A model generated the notes under the pieces. It saw only the letters and a program-made list of their open reading frames with translations. It did not search any database and was not told where the DNA came from. A stretch of DNA of 39,099 nucleotides from Euryarchaeota archaeon TMED129 (GTDB taxonomy: Archaea > Thermoplasmatota > Poseidoniia > Poseidoniales > Thalassarchaeaceae): contig NHGE01000016.1 of NCBI GenBank assembly GCA_002172375.1, forward strand, positions 1-39,099, in the 5' to 3' direction. Below are positions 1 to 8,475 of the stretch, in pieces; the stretch's first letter is position 1; the number at the start of each line of letters is the position of its first letter. Both the position numbers and the translations under genes were made by a program.

Positions 1-529
1 CGAACTCGTCGAGAAAGAGGATGTTGAACGACATACCTCGGACAGCACTTGCAGACGTAGAAGCTGCCAATATCTTACTGCCATTTTCTAACTCCAGAGA
101 TCCCTTGTTCCATGCTATTATACCCTGCTGCATCCACTTAGGTAAATTCTCGTATGCAGTCTGTAACCTTCCAAGAAGTTCTCTTGCGGTTGCTGCTTTG
201 TTTGCCAGAATACCAATGTTTACACTGTCATTGAATACAGCATAATGCAAAAGGTAAGATACGACTGTAGTGGATTTACCAGTCTGTCGTGGCATTTTAC
301 AGATGTTAAATCTGTTATCATGGAAGTTGTTGATTAACTTCTCTTGAAAATGATATGGATGAAACTGCGTAAGACCCTCATCAAGAGAAACAATCTTGAT
401 ATAATTGTTGGCAAAATAAACAGGATCTTCCTTACATTTCATAAACTCAAGAATTTGTTCTTGAGTAAACTCAATGGCAGTATTTGCTTTTTTTAGATTT
501 GGATTGCCAAGGTATACATTATCAGACAT
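1..529 (-). CDS. 17: Terminase large subunit gp17, N-terminal part (runs off window)
   Basis: This is the ATPase/nuclease motor that packages DNA into the prohead. Only the first 176 codons are inside the window, and the frame stays open to base 1. The ATG at 529 begins MSDNVYLGNPNLKK. A Walker A motif, PRQTGKST, lies at residues 80-87, and a Walker B motif, ILFLDEF, at about 170-176, just at the edge. These match the packaging ATPase of T4 gp17. The Walker A sits about 80 residues nearer the N terminus than in T4 gp17, so the N-terminal extension is shorter. The start lies 6 nt after the stop of the preceding gene with only a weak ribosome-binding site, which suggests translational coupling. 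In T4 this gene directly follows gene 16; here four genes come between. The nuclease domain is outside the window. Confidence 0.95.
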   Translation of the reverse strand, partial: MSDNVYLGNPNLKKANTAIEFTQEQILEFMKCKEDPVYFANNYIKIVSLDEGLTQFHPYHFQEKLINNFHDNRFNICKMPRQTGKSTTVVSYLLHYAVFNDSVNIGILANKAATARELLGRLQTAYENLPKWMQQGIIAWNKGSLELENGSKILAASTSASAVRGMSFNILFLDEF

Positions 530-535
530 AAGATA

Positions 536-2401
536 TCAACAGTTCCAGGCTCTAAGTGATTTATTGATTCTGCTATCAGGATCGTTTGCTGTCTTTGAAG
601 AGGTAAGTTTCTTTTTCATTCCCTTCATTCTAGCGCAGAACGACTTCCTGCGGGGATTTCCAACCTTCTTGCTTGGTGCCTTAAGGTCGCTTCCTGGATT
701 TTCTCTTTCGTAAGATTTTCTGCCTTTCTCGTTAAGACCCCCTTCTTTACTCTTTCCTGACTTTTTTGTCCATGCTGCGCCTTCGGCATGGAGGACTGGT
801 TGTCCAGGTTCATACTCGGATACGTTAAACGTTAATAGTTTCGCACCGGGATAAACTTTATCGATCTGATCTTGAACATCAGATCTAGTTGGTAATGATA
901 CTTGAGAGAAGAACATCTTCAACATAATGCTCTGACTTCTAAATCTGAAGATTACATTTACCAAGTTACCAGTTTTTGCTGGCATTCTAACTGCTTCTTC
1001 AACCATGTCAGGACATGCTTTCTTACCATGTACTGGACACTCTTCACCTTGATGGTTGTGCATACAACCTTTCTTTTCGTCAATTTGTTCAACTTCTTCT
1101 TTCTTGACACAGTTTGGATATCTCTTTCCAAACATAGTCTTCATACCTTTCTTTTCATAACCTTTCCAACATTTCTCATCAAGCATGTCACTACCAAGAC
1201 CCTTTGTTGCTTTCAGGGGTTCTGGTGTGACTAAATCGATGGTTTCATAGTCGGTAGGAGTAAAACTATCTCTCCAGTTTTCAAATTCTTCTTTCTTGGT
1301 TTTATTTCCCCAATTCTTCGCACCAACTTTTCTACACTTGACCAGTGCTCCCGATGCATATGCACTTGGCCAAACTGAATAACGTGACTTGACTTTATGG
1401 TAGCAAGCATCTTTCTCGCCTTCCTCAATGTCAATTTGATCACCAACTTCTACGTTGTTTTCTGTGAACCATCCGCGATTTACTTCTAAAGCACACAGCA
1501 CTTCTCCTTCAGAATATACTGGACTTTCTTCAAATGGTTCTAATTTTTTAATGCTTTCGATAATTCCATCCTCTCTGATGAAAGCAATATCAAGAGGAAT
1601 TTTTGTCTCTCGCATATGGAAAGACTGCTCTGCAACTTCATCAAAAATGAAAAGCATACCACTATTTGTATCCAGACTTTCACGGAACATAAGTCCCAGA
1701 TTGAAGTCTCTGATCTCTGTAGGGATTTCAATTTGAAGTGGTAAGGTTGTGAAATCTTCTTTCATACCTTTTGCCTTTTTTTCATTGTCGATGTTGTGAT
1801 CTGCACCAGTCATGACACGTTGTTTTAACGTAGAGACTCCATACTTATCTTGCTTGTGGCGGATCATACGTTTGGATCTATCAAACTTGTCAAGACCTTG
1901 CTTATCATACTTAGGTGCTTTTTCAGCAATTGTCTCTTCAGTCTTCACGTTGATTGCCTTCCCTTTTCTGTTTGGATTTGGATCTTTTGCATTCTTGCGA
2001 CGGAATGCTGCTTCCTCTTCATCTTTAGAAAGATTTCTCTTCATTTTTGAAGAACCACACTTGGGTTTTGTGGTTTGTCCTGGTTGTTTGGCACAGGGTT
2101 TTCCTGCGTATTTACCACCCAGTTGAACCCAACCAGGCTTCCCATCAGAAGACTTACTCTTGCCAAACCAGTCACGCAGAGAAGAATCACCACTTTTCGA
2201 TTCACTTACTCCTCCACCATTACCATTACCATTTCCGTTACCATTTTTCTTGGTTTCAGTATCGTCATCAACAGAATGTCCATTCTCTTTACGGAGCATT
2301 CCAGCAGGTCCCACAACCTTAAATCCCTTAGGGATTGGTTTGCACACTTTATCGGTGTAACAGTAATATTGTCCTGCAGGGCAACGTCCGTTCTTAGTCA
2401 T
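536..2401 (-). CDS. Multi-module Cys/Lys-rich protein with DUF192 domain
   Basis: Function unknown; 621 aa from the ATG at 2401 (a TTG three bases upstream would add one residue). Modules in order: a Cys-containing start with CPAGQYYCYTDKVC (7-20) and VVGPAGMLRKENG; an Asn-Gly linker (53-64); a basic block (74-153) with GWVQLGGKYAGKPC and KPKCGSSK, which resembles DUF5872 as I remember it; a DUF192 domain (about 218-328) with GLMFRESL, FHMRETKIPLDIAFI and ALEVNRGW; YSVWPSAYASGALVKC (341-356); CWKGYEKKGMK to PNC (411-431); a His/Cys cluster (446-463); a short domain (480-537) with DVQDQIDKVYPGA; and a basic C-terminal block (541-621) ending in RINKSLRAWNC, which resembles DUF6321. A late promoter box precedes it. 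The sequence is highly basic and reads as one frame. Placement before gp17 and beside fibre-like genes suggests a virion or late accessory protein, but that is inference. Confidence 0.8.
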   Translation of the reverse strand: MTKNGRCPAGQYYCYTDKVCKPIPKGFKVVGPAGMLRKENGHSVDDDTETKKNGNGNGNGNGGGVSESKSGDSSLRDWFGKSKSSDGKPGWVQLGGKYAGKPCAKQPGQTTKPKCGSSKMKRNLSKDEEEAAFRRKNAKDPNPNRKGKAINVKTEETIAEKAPKYDKQGLDKFDRSKRMIRHKQDKYGVSTLKQRVMTGADHNIDNEKKAKGMKEDFTTLPLQIEIPTEIRDFNLGLMFRESLDTNSGMLFIFDEVAEQSFHMRETKIPLDIAFIREDGIIESIKKLEPFEESPVYSEGEVLCALEVNRGWFTENNVEVGDQIDIEEGEKDACYHKVKSRYSVWPSAYASGALVKCRKVGAKNWGNKTKKEEFENWRDSFTPTDYETIDLVTPEPLKATKGLGSDMLDEKCWKGYEKKGMKTMFGKRYPNCVKKEEVEQIDEKKGCMHNHQGEECPVHGKKACPDMVEEAVRMPAKTGNLVNVIFRFRSQSIMLKMFFSQVSLPTRSDVQDQIDKVYPGAKLLTFNVSEYEPGQPVLHAEGAAWTKKSGKSKEGGLNEKGRKSYERENPGSDLKAPSKKVGNPRRKSFCARMKGMKKKLTSSKTANDPDSRINKSLRAWNC

Positions 2402-2406
2402 CAAAA

Positions 2407-2418
2407 GAGTAAATACTC
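2407..2418 (-). promoter_or_regulatory. Short hairpin in leader of the DUF192 mosaic gene
   Basis: Inverted GAGT/ACTC arms flank a 4-base AT loop. One arm is part of the AAGGAG ribosome-binding site, whose spacing to the ATG (14 nt) is longer than usual. It could modulate initiation, but it is short and may be chance. Confidence 0.3.
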
Positions 2419-2423
2419 CTTAT

Positions 2424-2431
2424 TATTTATC
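2424..2431 (-). promoter_or_regulatory. T4-late-type promoter box for the DUF192 mosaic gene
   Basis: The minus strand reads GATAAATA, matching the T4-like late consensus (TATAAATA). It ends 23 nt before the ATG and is followed by AAGGAG. Confidence 0.6.
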
Positions 2432-2436
2432 ATCTA

Positions 2437-4239
2437 TCAGAAGTTTATATCAAACTCGTAAAGTACATCACTACCAGTTCCTAAAACATGAAGTTTATAA
2501 CCAGCAGTTCTTGCCCTGCCATCAGCAGTTTTATTTGCATTATAACAGTTAACAACACGAATTTCTCTCGGATCAGTTTCCCATCCTGTTATATCAATAG
2601 CATGTCCATATGTTATTGTACTGGTAACATCATATGGTACAGCAAATTCCCAAAAAGAAATGGTATCAGTATTAGAACCGCAAACAAATATACCTTTTCC
2701 ACCAGGTGTCCAATCAAATGAATATTGAATTGCATCTGGTGCGGCAAGAGATGCTGTTTTACCATCATAATTTGCAGTGGTTGATCCTCTTCCTAAAGCA
2801 TATGGTGTATGTAAACTCCACTGATAGATTGCATCATCACCTCCATCAAACATATAAAATTTTGTTCCATCAGGACTAAATCTACAACACTGAGCACTTG
2901 CAACTCCTTCTGTATTTGCATCAACTGTGCCATCAGCAAAACTTCTTATATCATATGGTACAAGTAATGGAACAGATACTGCTTTATCAGTGGTTGAATT
3001 ATACCTATCCAGTATTGTTATCGTGGTGCCATCACTATTAAACCTACATCCGGTAGGGGTAACCCAATAATTTGTTAAATATGCAACACCAGTAGGTGAA
3101 GATGGCCACTGATTGGTTGATAAATCAATTGTTTGTGTTCCCGAAATTGTCGATGAATCAAATGGAGTACTTAAAGTAAATCCTTTTAAGGTATCTGAGT
3201 TATAGTCAACAACTGCCATAAATGTTCCATCAGGACTAATATCAAATGCCGCAGGGTTTGCCAATCCTAATGATGTTGCCGAAACATGAGTGACAGTTGA
3301 TGATAAATCAAATCCAGTGCTTAAAGACCACTCATTAACTTCATCACCTCCATTTCCAATAACATACATCTTTGTTCCATCACTATTAAATGCTACATCA
3401 AATGGACTTGATTCATATGATGTGGTGGCAAAATTAGTTCCCTCAGTTATTGTTCCACTTGTTACATCATATGCGTTTGATACACTATACTCAACAATTA
3501 AATCCGTATAATAATCAACAACAAACATTTTAGTTCCATCATTATTCCACCTAATATTATATGGATATAAATGACCATCTGCACCAACGTTGTAAGCACC
3601 ATCATATGATGCCGTTCCAACTGCATATGCCGTTGATAATGTAAATTGTTGAACATTATCATCACCAAACCCAATCAAATAAAACTTTGTACCATCAGCA
3701 TTAAATTCGCATCCTCTTATAGATCCATCTGAACTACCTATACTAAAAATATTATTCAGTCTTTTATTTAATTGCTCATATCCAGGACTTAATGTGCTAT
3801 TAGTTGCTGTACTTGCGATATCAAAAGCAGTTGACATCGTAAATTGAAGTGTGGTATCTCTATCAAATCCACAAAAATATAAGTACCTTCCATCAGGAGA
3901 TATTTCCATACCAATAGTATTGGTATCATATGGAATAGTACCGAAAGTTGCCTGAGTGGAAATTCCATCATCAGTGAATGGTGTATTGACTGTATAATGT
4001 ATTATATAATCTCCACTGTATGCTATGTACAAATGAAGACCATCAGGAGACCATGCAAAACTGTATGGATAGGATAAACCAGTTGTTCTAACTGGTCTAT
4101 TCTCCATTCCAACTCTTCTGAGACCACCTGTTGCTTTATTTGAAATCGAAGCAATTCTTATGTTATCATCAAAATCATACATCCCAGAGGTTCTTGATTC
4201 AAGACCACTTCCAGTTATAAGTCCCCTAGCTCTTGACAT
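2437..4239 (-). CDS. Ten-repeat beta-propeller-like virion/tail-fibre protein
   Basis: Probably a virion adhesin or fibre component; 600 aa. The N terminus, MSRARGLITGSG, resembles the short N-terminal motif of some phage virion proteins and may be an attachment segment (about residues 1-55). The rest is a tandem repeat of about 50-65 residues, each with a [SN]x[DG]G turn followed by a hydrophobic strand, then a D/T strand and a [ST]xP[YF] or STAY/STGF strand. The turns are near residues 64, 115, 180, 232, 285, 335, 401, 455, 511 and 571, giving ten units. This pattern (SPDGTKFYMFDGGDDAIYQW in one unit) is typical of WD40/SMP-30/lactonase-type propeller blades. No catalytic residues were recognised. 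The ATG overlaps the stop of the 120-aa gene by one base (TAATG), so the two are probably co-translated. Carbohydrate or host-surface binding is an inference. Confidence 0.8.
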   Translation of the reverse strand: MSRARGLITGSGLESRTSGMYDFDDNIRIASISNKATGGLRRVGMENRPVRTTGLSYPYSFAWSPDGLHLYIAYSGDYIIHYTVNTPFTDDGISTQATFGTIPYDTNTIGMEISPDGRYLYFCGFDRDTTLQFTMSTAFDIASTATNSTLSPGYEQLNKRLNNIFSIGSSDGSIRGCEFNADGTKFYLIGFGDDNVQQFTLSTAYAVGTASYDGAYNVGADGHLYPYNIRWNNDGTKMFVVDYYTDLIVEYSVSNAYDVTSGTITEGTNFATTSYESSPFDVAFNSDGTKMYVIGNGGDEVNEWSLSTGFDLSSTVTHVSATSLGLANPAAFDISPDGTFMAVVDYNSDTLKGFTLSTPFDSSTISGTQTIDLSTNQWPSSPTGVAYLTNYWVTPTGCRFNSDGTTITILDRYNSTTDKAVSVPLLVPYDIRSFADGTVDANTEGVASAQCCRFSPDGTKFYMFDGGDDAIYQWSLHTPYALGRGSTTANYDGKTASLAAPDAIQYSFDWTPGGKGIFVCGSNTDTISFWEFAVPYDVTSTITYGHAIDITGWETDPREIRVVNCYNANKTADGRARTAGYKLHVLGTGSDVLYEFDINF

Positions 4240-4601
4240 TATGAGATATCCTCGTAACCCACAATAATATTAACGTCATTAGCAGCACTTGCAGTTACTC
4301 TTAGTTGATCTCCCTCTTCTAAGTAAAAGTATGAATCTTTTTGAGAAATTATTTGTGTCGCATTTGCAGGAAGATTAATAGTTGATGCAATATAGAAATC
4401 ATTAGATCCGTCATATACAGATACACTGACATCTACAGCATTCGTTCCATCAACGTTTGCAGCAAATATTGAATTTATTTTTAATGCTTTTCCACTAGAA
4501 CCTGCATTAGTAACAACACCAACAATCGAAGTTCCTGTGATGTTAGCTCTAGCAGTCTTACCGTTAATGGTTGTTGGATTTTTTAAATTAGGTGCAGCCA
4601 T
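4239..4601 (-). CDS. Small beta-rich structural protein (120 aa)
   Basis: Not recognised as a named T4 protein. The sequence starts MAAPNLKNPTTINGKTA and is rich in Ser, Thr, Val, Ala and Asn, with alternating hydrophobic residues throughout and no Cys, signal peptide or membrane segment. It looks like a single all-beta sandwich domain, of the sort found in small fibre or decoration proteins. It is preceded by a good ribosome-binding site (GGAG) and a late promoter box that overlaps the stop codon of the 1132-aa fibre-like gene. Its stop overlaps the start of the propeller gene by one base, so it probably acts with that protein, perhaps as an adaptor or a trimer component. That role is inferred from position only. 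Confidence 0.75.
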   Translation of the reverse strand: MAAPNLKNPTTINGKTARANITGTSIVGVVTNAGSSGKALKINSIFAANVDGTNAVDVSVSVYDGSNDFYIASTINLPANATQIISQKDSYFYLEEGDQLRVTASAANDVNIIVGYEDIS

Positions 4602-4620
4602 GTTTTTATCTCCGTAATTA

Positions 4621-4628
4621 TATTTAGA
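4621..4628 (-). promoter_or_regulatory. Late promoter box for the 120-aa gene
   Basis: The minus strand reads TCTAAATA, overlapping the TAA stop of the 1132-aa fibre gene, 20 nt before the ATG. GGAG lies between. Confidence 0.55.
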
Positions 4629-7600
4629 ATATCATTCCCATCATTACTGAACTAGGTCCATCAGATCCTCCTCCCCCTCCACTAGCAGTAATTGTAGTTC
4701 CACTTATCGATAAACCGCTACCTGCAGTGAGGTAAGTTAACTTACTTTCAGAATCATCCCAAAAAACTAATTTATCTGAACCTGCATCATCAGCAGAAAT
4801 TTCTCCAGACGATGCTGAAAGAATATCTCCAGCAGAGGCATTTATTGATACAGTGTCTCCTCCGCCTCCAGCAGCGGCAGTAATGGTTGCAATACCACCA
4901 CTAGCAACTGCAGTTACATTAGTGCTAAAATTGATAGACGTAATTCCTGTTCCAACAGAAGTTCCGTTATTTTCAATTTCAATACCTTTATCAATTCCTG
5001 CAATATTAAGTTTATCATATTTTTGAAATTCAACAATGTCCCCATCAGTGACATTTGGTGTCATTGTTACGGTTGATCCGTTAGTTGCAGTAAAGTCGGA
5101 TCCGTTTATTTGCTTGACACCATTTACAAATACATCAAGCAATCCTACAGTATATCCACCTGTGACAGTGAAGTCTGTAGTTACTCCAGAAGAAGTTTCT
5201 GATTGTCTTGTGATGGTTGAGGATGGAATATCGACAGTTACAGTTGTTCCAGATCCAACAACTGTTATACCTACACCGGTAATTTTGATATCTGTAAATC
5301 CAGTGCCAACACGAACTGATCCGGATTGAATCCCAACACCACCATCAGGCAACCCAGTTAAATTAGCACCAGAAATTGCAGGTAATGTTGCAGGGAATCT
5401 AGCATCAGGAATAGTTCCAGATCCTAAATTAGATGCATTTAATGCAGTAAGACTTGCGCCACTACCATCACTAAGAAGAAGTGTTCCAGTGCTTGCTGGA
5501 AGTTTTACTGTTATATTACCACCAAAATCGCCATGTTCTGGAGCTTGAAGTCTGGCATAATGAGCGTTATTTGTCTCACAATATAAATCAATTCTGCCTG
5601 GTGTAGAATCGTTACTCTTAATTTCGATTATGTTAGTTGCTGAGGTAATTCCAGTGACTAACAAATTTTTACTTGTTGAGAGACCACTAACTGCTAATTG
5701 GGAAGCAGTAATAATACCAGTAGTGTTAATAGAAACTGTCGTACCAATTCCAACAGATGCTTGCTTTCCCTCTCTATCACTAAAAGCAATTTCTCCTGAA
5801 GTATCTTGATGTATTCTGACAGTCGTTCCTGTACCAATAATAATTTCATCGATGCCTTCAATTTTTTTAGCAGTTGGATCGAGAGTAATTGACCCAGAAC
5901 CAATAGTAAGAATACCAGTGACTCTAGCGTCACCATCAACTAAGAGTGTAGTTGATCCAACTCCAATGTGAACTGTACCAACACCAGTGCTAATTGTAGA
6001 TACACCAACTACATGAATACCTTCATCTAAAACTTTAATTCCTGATCTTGCAGTGATGAGACCGATAGAATCAATATTAGTTACGTCTTCATATGTAAGG
6101 ACACCAGCAACATCAACATTACCTGAGAATGAACCAGTTGTTGCATTTACAGCAGCAAATGTTGATACACCAGTGACTTCTAAATTATTTTGAATTTTAA
6201 CTTTCTTCGTGGTTGTAACACCAGTGTTACTATCATAGTTACTCCACGTTCCACCAGCACCTGTGCCTCCACCTCCACTAACAGAGGAAAATACAAAGGG
6301 TTGGGTGCTGTTAGATGCATCGATGCCAAGATACATTCCATCATAGGCACTCAGATTTGTTGCAATACCTACAATATCATCAAGATATCTCAGTCGAGTT
6401 TCTCCACCACCACCAATGGTAGCGATTTGCTGCTGAATTCTATTAACAAATGTTCTGTAATGGTTTTGTAACTGATCTAGAGTTACAAATTTTTGATCTA
6501 AAGGTGTTAGAGGATCACTTGAATTATTTGTAGATGGATCTCCAGGTAGAGTTGGATTGTCTTCTTTTAAAAGAGTTCTCTCATTTACAGTATCAAGAAT
6601 ATTTTCAATATTATTAACTTTTTCCAATAAAGAATTATTTTTTTCTTCAATGGAACTCATCTGTAGTTTTTCTAAAACTACTCTTAATTCTTCTTGAATA
6701 TTTTCAATATTTTCATTCTGTTTCTTAATATGTTTTTCATTAGTAACTAGATCTACTTCAAGACCTCTCATTTGCTCAGAGATTTTATCTCTAAGTTTGC
6801 TTACTTCTGTATCAAGATTGGTTTGATAAGTTTCGTTAGATTCTGTTAAAACATTTTGAATTTCTTTAAGATCTTCACTAACAGTTTCTTCTAAAAAGTT
6901 AAATCTTTTTTGATATTTTTCAATATCTTTAGAATAACTCTCTAATTTTTTATCCTCACTAGTCTCTCTATTTTTGAAATCCTTATACAGAGATTGATAT
7001 TTTTTGGCAATAGAATCTATCTCTTCTTTATATTGATCAGTTACTTCTTTAAGTTCTTGTATCTTTTCTGAAGTTTTTTCAGGAATACCCTCTGAAATAA
7101 ACTGAACTTTTTCTGTCAGATTATTAACTCTAGAAAGAACTTCTTGCTCTAAATTTTTTACTTCTTGCTCAGACTTGAGTTTAGTTTCAATTAGAAGATT
7201 ATTGTATTTGGGTATCTCAGTCTCTGTAAAGACCTTTACCTTTGCATTAAGACTTTCAATAGTTTCTTTGTAAGAATCTATTGCATTTTTGATAGTCTCT
7301 TCTGTTTTTAATTCTGTTTCTGCAAAAAGTTTTTTATATTTTGGAAGTTCTTTCTCTACTAACTCATTTACATTTTTGTTAAAATCTCCGGCAGTTTCTT
7401 TAAATTCTGCTTTGACTATGTTGATAGTATTTTCGTTTACACTTTCAACAGTTTCTAGAGCAGTAGTGACTTCCTTACTTACGTCCTCTTTAATGGAGTC
7501 TAAGTTTTCTTCTACTTGTCCTTTGAAAACATCAAGTCTATCGTCAAATCTAACTTCTGATTCTGTAATTAATTTTTTGTATTTTGGTACATCTAAGTCA

Positions 7601-8022
7601 AGAAAAGATTCAACAGAGTTGGAAAGATTTACAAAATCCTCTCTAATCTTATCAACTGTCTTACCATTAATATTTGATATCTTAGATTCAATTTTAGATA
7701 TTGATTCTTCTACAAAAAGAAGTTGTGCCATCATGGCACCATCTAAATCTTCTTTATTGATTAAATGCTTTATCTCATCTTTTATACTATCAATTTCTGT
7801 AGATACATTTTCTACTTTTTCTAAATTTTCTTTGAAACTATCAAAAGTAGAAGTGAAGTCACTTAAAGATTGAATATGATTTAAGTTTGATTTAAAAGCG
7901 TCAAATGCTTCAGATACCTGCTCTATCTTTTCAGGACGTGCAGAATCATAACTCTCCTTAACCTCATCAAGGGGAGTTTTCTTATTATTACCAAAAAAAT
8001 CTGAAGGCTTCTTTAGTGCCAC
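4624..8022 (-). CDS. Long coiled-coil/beta fibre-like virion protein (1132 aa)
   Basis: Likely a tail-fibre or whisker-like structural protein. The GTG at 8022 follows a GAGGAG ribosome-binding site and begins MALKKPSDFFGNNKK. Residues about 30-480 are Glu/Lys-rich heptad-type coiled coil, broken by three PKY turns (146, 227, 271). A Pro/Gly/Ser/Asn hinge (489-505) follows, then a short helix (510-535) and a Gly run. The rest is beta-rich and carries motifs familiar from cyanophage fibres: VTNIDSIGLITARSGIKVL, LNASNLGSGTIPDARFPATL, FVNGVKQING, and VGIGTT-like tracts. The C terminus is a Gly/Ser tail ending MMGMIF. This layout (stalk, hinge, beta distal part) fits a trimeric fibre. It sits between gp16 and gp17, an insertion relative to T4. 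Receptor binding is inferred. Confidence 0.8.
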   Translation of the reverse strand: MALKKPSDFFGNNKKTPLDEVKESYDSARPEKIEQVSEAFDAFKSNLNHIQSLSDFTSTFDSFKENLEKVENVSTEIDSIKDEIKHLINKEDLDGAMMAQLLFVEESISKIESKISNINGKTVDKIREDFVNLSNSVESFLDLDVPKYKKLITESEVRFDDRLDVFKGQVEENLDSIKEDVSKEVTTALETVESVNENTINIVKAEFKETAGDFNKNVNELVEKELPKYKKLFAETELKTEETIKNAIDSYKETIESLNAKVKVFTETEIPKYNNLLIETKLKSEQEVKNLEQEVLSRVNNLTEKVQFISEGIPEKTSEKIQELKEVTDQYKEEIDSIAKKYQSLYKDFKNRETSEDKKLESYSKDIEKYQKRFNFLEETVSEDLKEIQNVLTESNETYQTNLDTEVSKLRDKISEQMRGLEVDLVTNEKHIKKQNENIENIQEELRVVLEKLQMSSIEEKNNSLLEKVNNIENILDTVNERTLLKEDNPTLPGDPSTNNSSDPLTPLDQKFVTLDQLQNHYRTFVNRIQQQIATIGGGGETRLRYLDDIVGIATNLSAYDGMYLGIDASNSTQPFVFSSVSGGGGTGAGGTWSNYDSNTGVTTTKKVKIQNNLEVTGVSTFAAVNATTGSFSGNVDVAGVLTYEDVTNIDSIGLITARSGIKVLDEGIHVVGVSTISTGVGTVHIGVGSTTLLVDGDARVTGILTIGSGSITLDPTAKKIEGIDEIIIGTGTTVRIHQDTSGEIAFSDREGKQASVGIGTTVSINTTGIITASQLAVSGLSTSKNLLVTGITSATNIIEIKSNDSTPGRIDLYCETNNAHYARLQAPEHGDFGGNITVKLPASTGTLLLSDGSGASLTALNASNLGSGTIPDARFPATLPAISGANLTGLPDGGVGIQSGSVRVGTGFTDIKITGVGITVVGSGTTVTVDIPSSTITRQSETSSGVTTDFTVTGGYTVGLLDVFVNGVKQINGSDFTATNGSTVTMTPNVTDGDIVEFQKYDKLNIAGIDKGIEIENNGTSVGTGITSINFSTNVTAVASGGIATITAAAGGGGDTVSINASAGDILSASSGEISADDAGSDKLVFWDDSESKLTYLTAGSGLSISGTTITASGGGGGSDGPSSVMMGMIF

Positions 8023-8046
8023 GTTTAATATATCTCCTCTATTTTA

Positions 8047-8475
8047 CTATTTATCGTCCTCTTTTAATCCATCTTTCAGCATCTTTGCCAAATCTGCTGT
8101 TGACCCGACAAATAATGCGTTATTAACAGTTGATGGACCTTTAATCTTTTCCTCTGCTTCAACGTCTTTAAGTTTTTTCTGCAGATCTAATAATTTATCA
8201 GTTGCATCGGCAACGTTTTTAATTAACTGACCAGCAACTTCATATGCTCTTGGCATCTCACTTTCTTGTGCAAGTTCGAGAACACCGTTAAGAGCTTCTT
8301 GCCCCTTTTCTATAATGGAGTAAAGATTACCTCTAGTATACTCGTAATCTTTTTTTATGTCATCAACACCTTCTTTGACTTTTTCAATTTTACTCTCGAC
8401 CACTTCTGGTTTTACAACTTCGCCAGAGGTATTGAATGTGTCGTTTAGATCGTCAAAGTTTTTTGTCATTTTCAT
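8047..8475 (-). CDS. 16: Terminase small subunit gp16
   Basis: DNA-packaging small subunit that recognises concatemeric DNA and regulates the gp17 motor. The protein is 142 aa, slightly shorter than T4 gp16 (164 aa). The core, from about residue 35 to 105, contains DYEYTRGNLYSIIEKGQEAL, then SEMPRAYEVAGQLIKN and DKLLDLQKKLKD. This helical pair is the family signature, with conserved ESExPRAYEV. The C terminus has VNNALFVGSTADLAKML. The ATG overlaps the gp15 stop by one base (TGATG), and a second in-frame ATG lies two codons on. It follows gp15 as in T4, but gp17 is displaced by about 7.5 kb. A late promoter box for the next gene lies over its last two codons and stop. Confidence 0.93.
   Translation of the reverse strand: MKMTKNFDDLNDTFNTSGEVVKPEVVESKIEKVKEGVDDIKKDYEYTRGNLYSIIEKGQEALNGVLELAQESEMPRAYEVAGQLIKNVADATDKLLDLQKKLKDVEAEEKIKGPSTVNNALFVGSTADLAKMLKDGLKEDDK
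8048..8055 (-). promoter_or_regulatory. Late promoter box for the fibre-like gene
   Basis: The minus strand reads GATAAATA, made from the last codons and stop of gp16, 26 nt before the GTG start. Confidence 0.65.

Noticed and set aside
7289-7873. A plus-strand open frame of 194 codons opposite the coiled-coil stalk
   Set aside because: It is the antisense of a Glu/Lys-rich helix, giving a Ser/Phe/Leu-rich product with no recognisable motif; the minus-strand frame has coherent coiled-coil structure and a ribosome-binding site.
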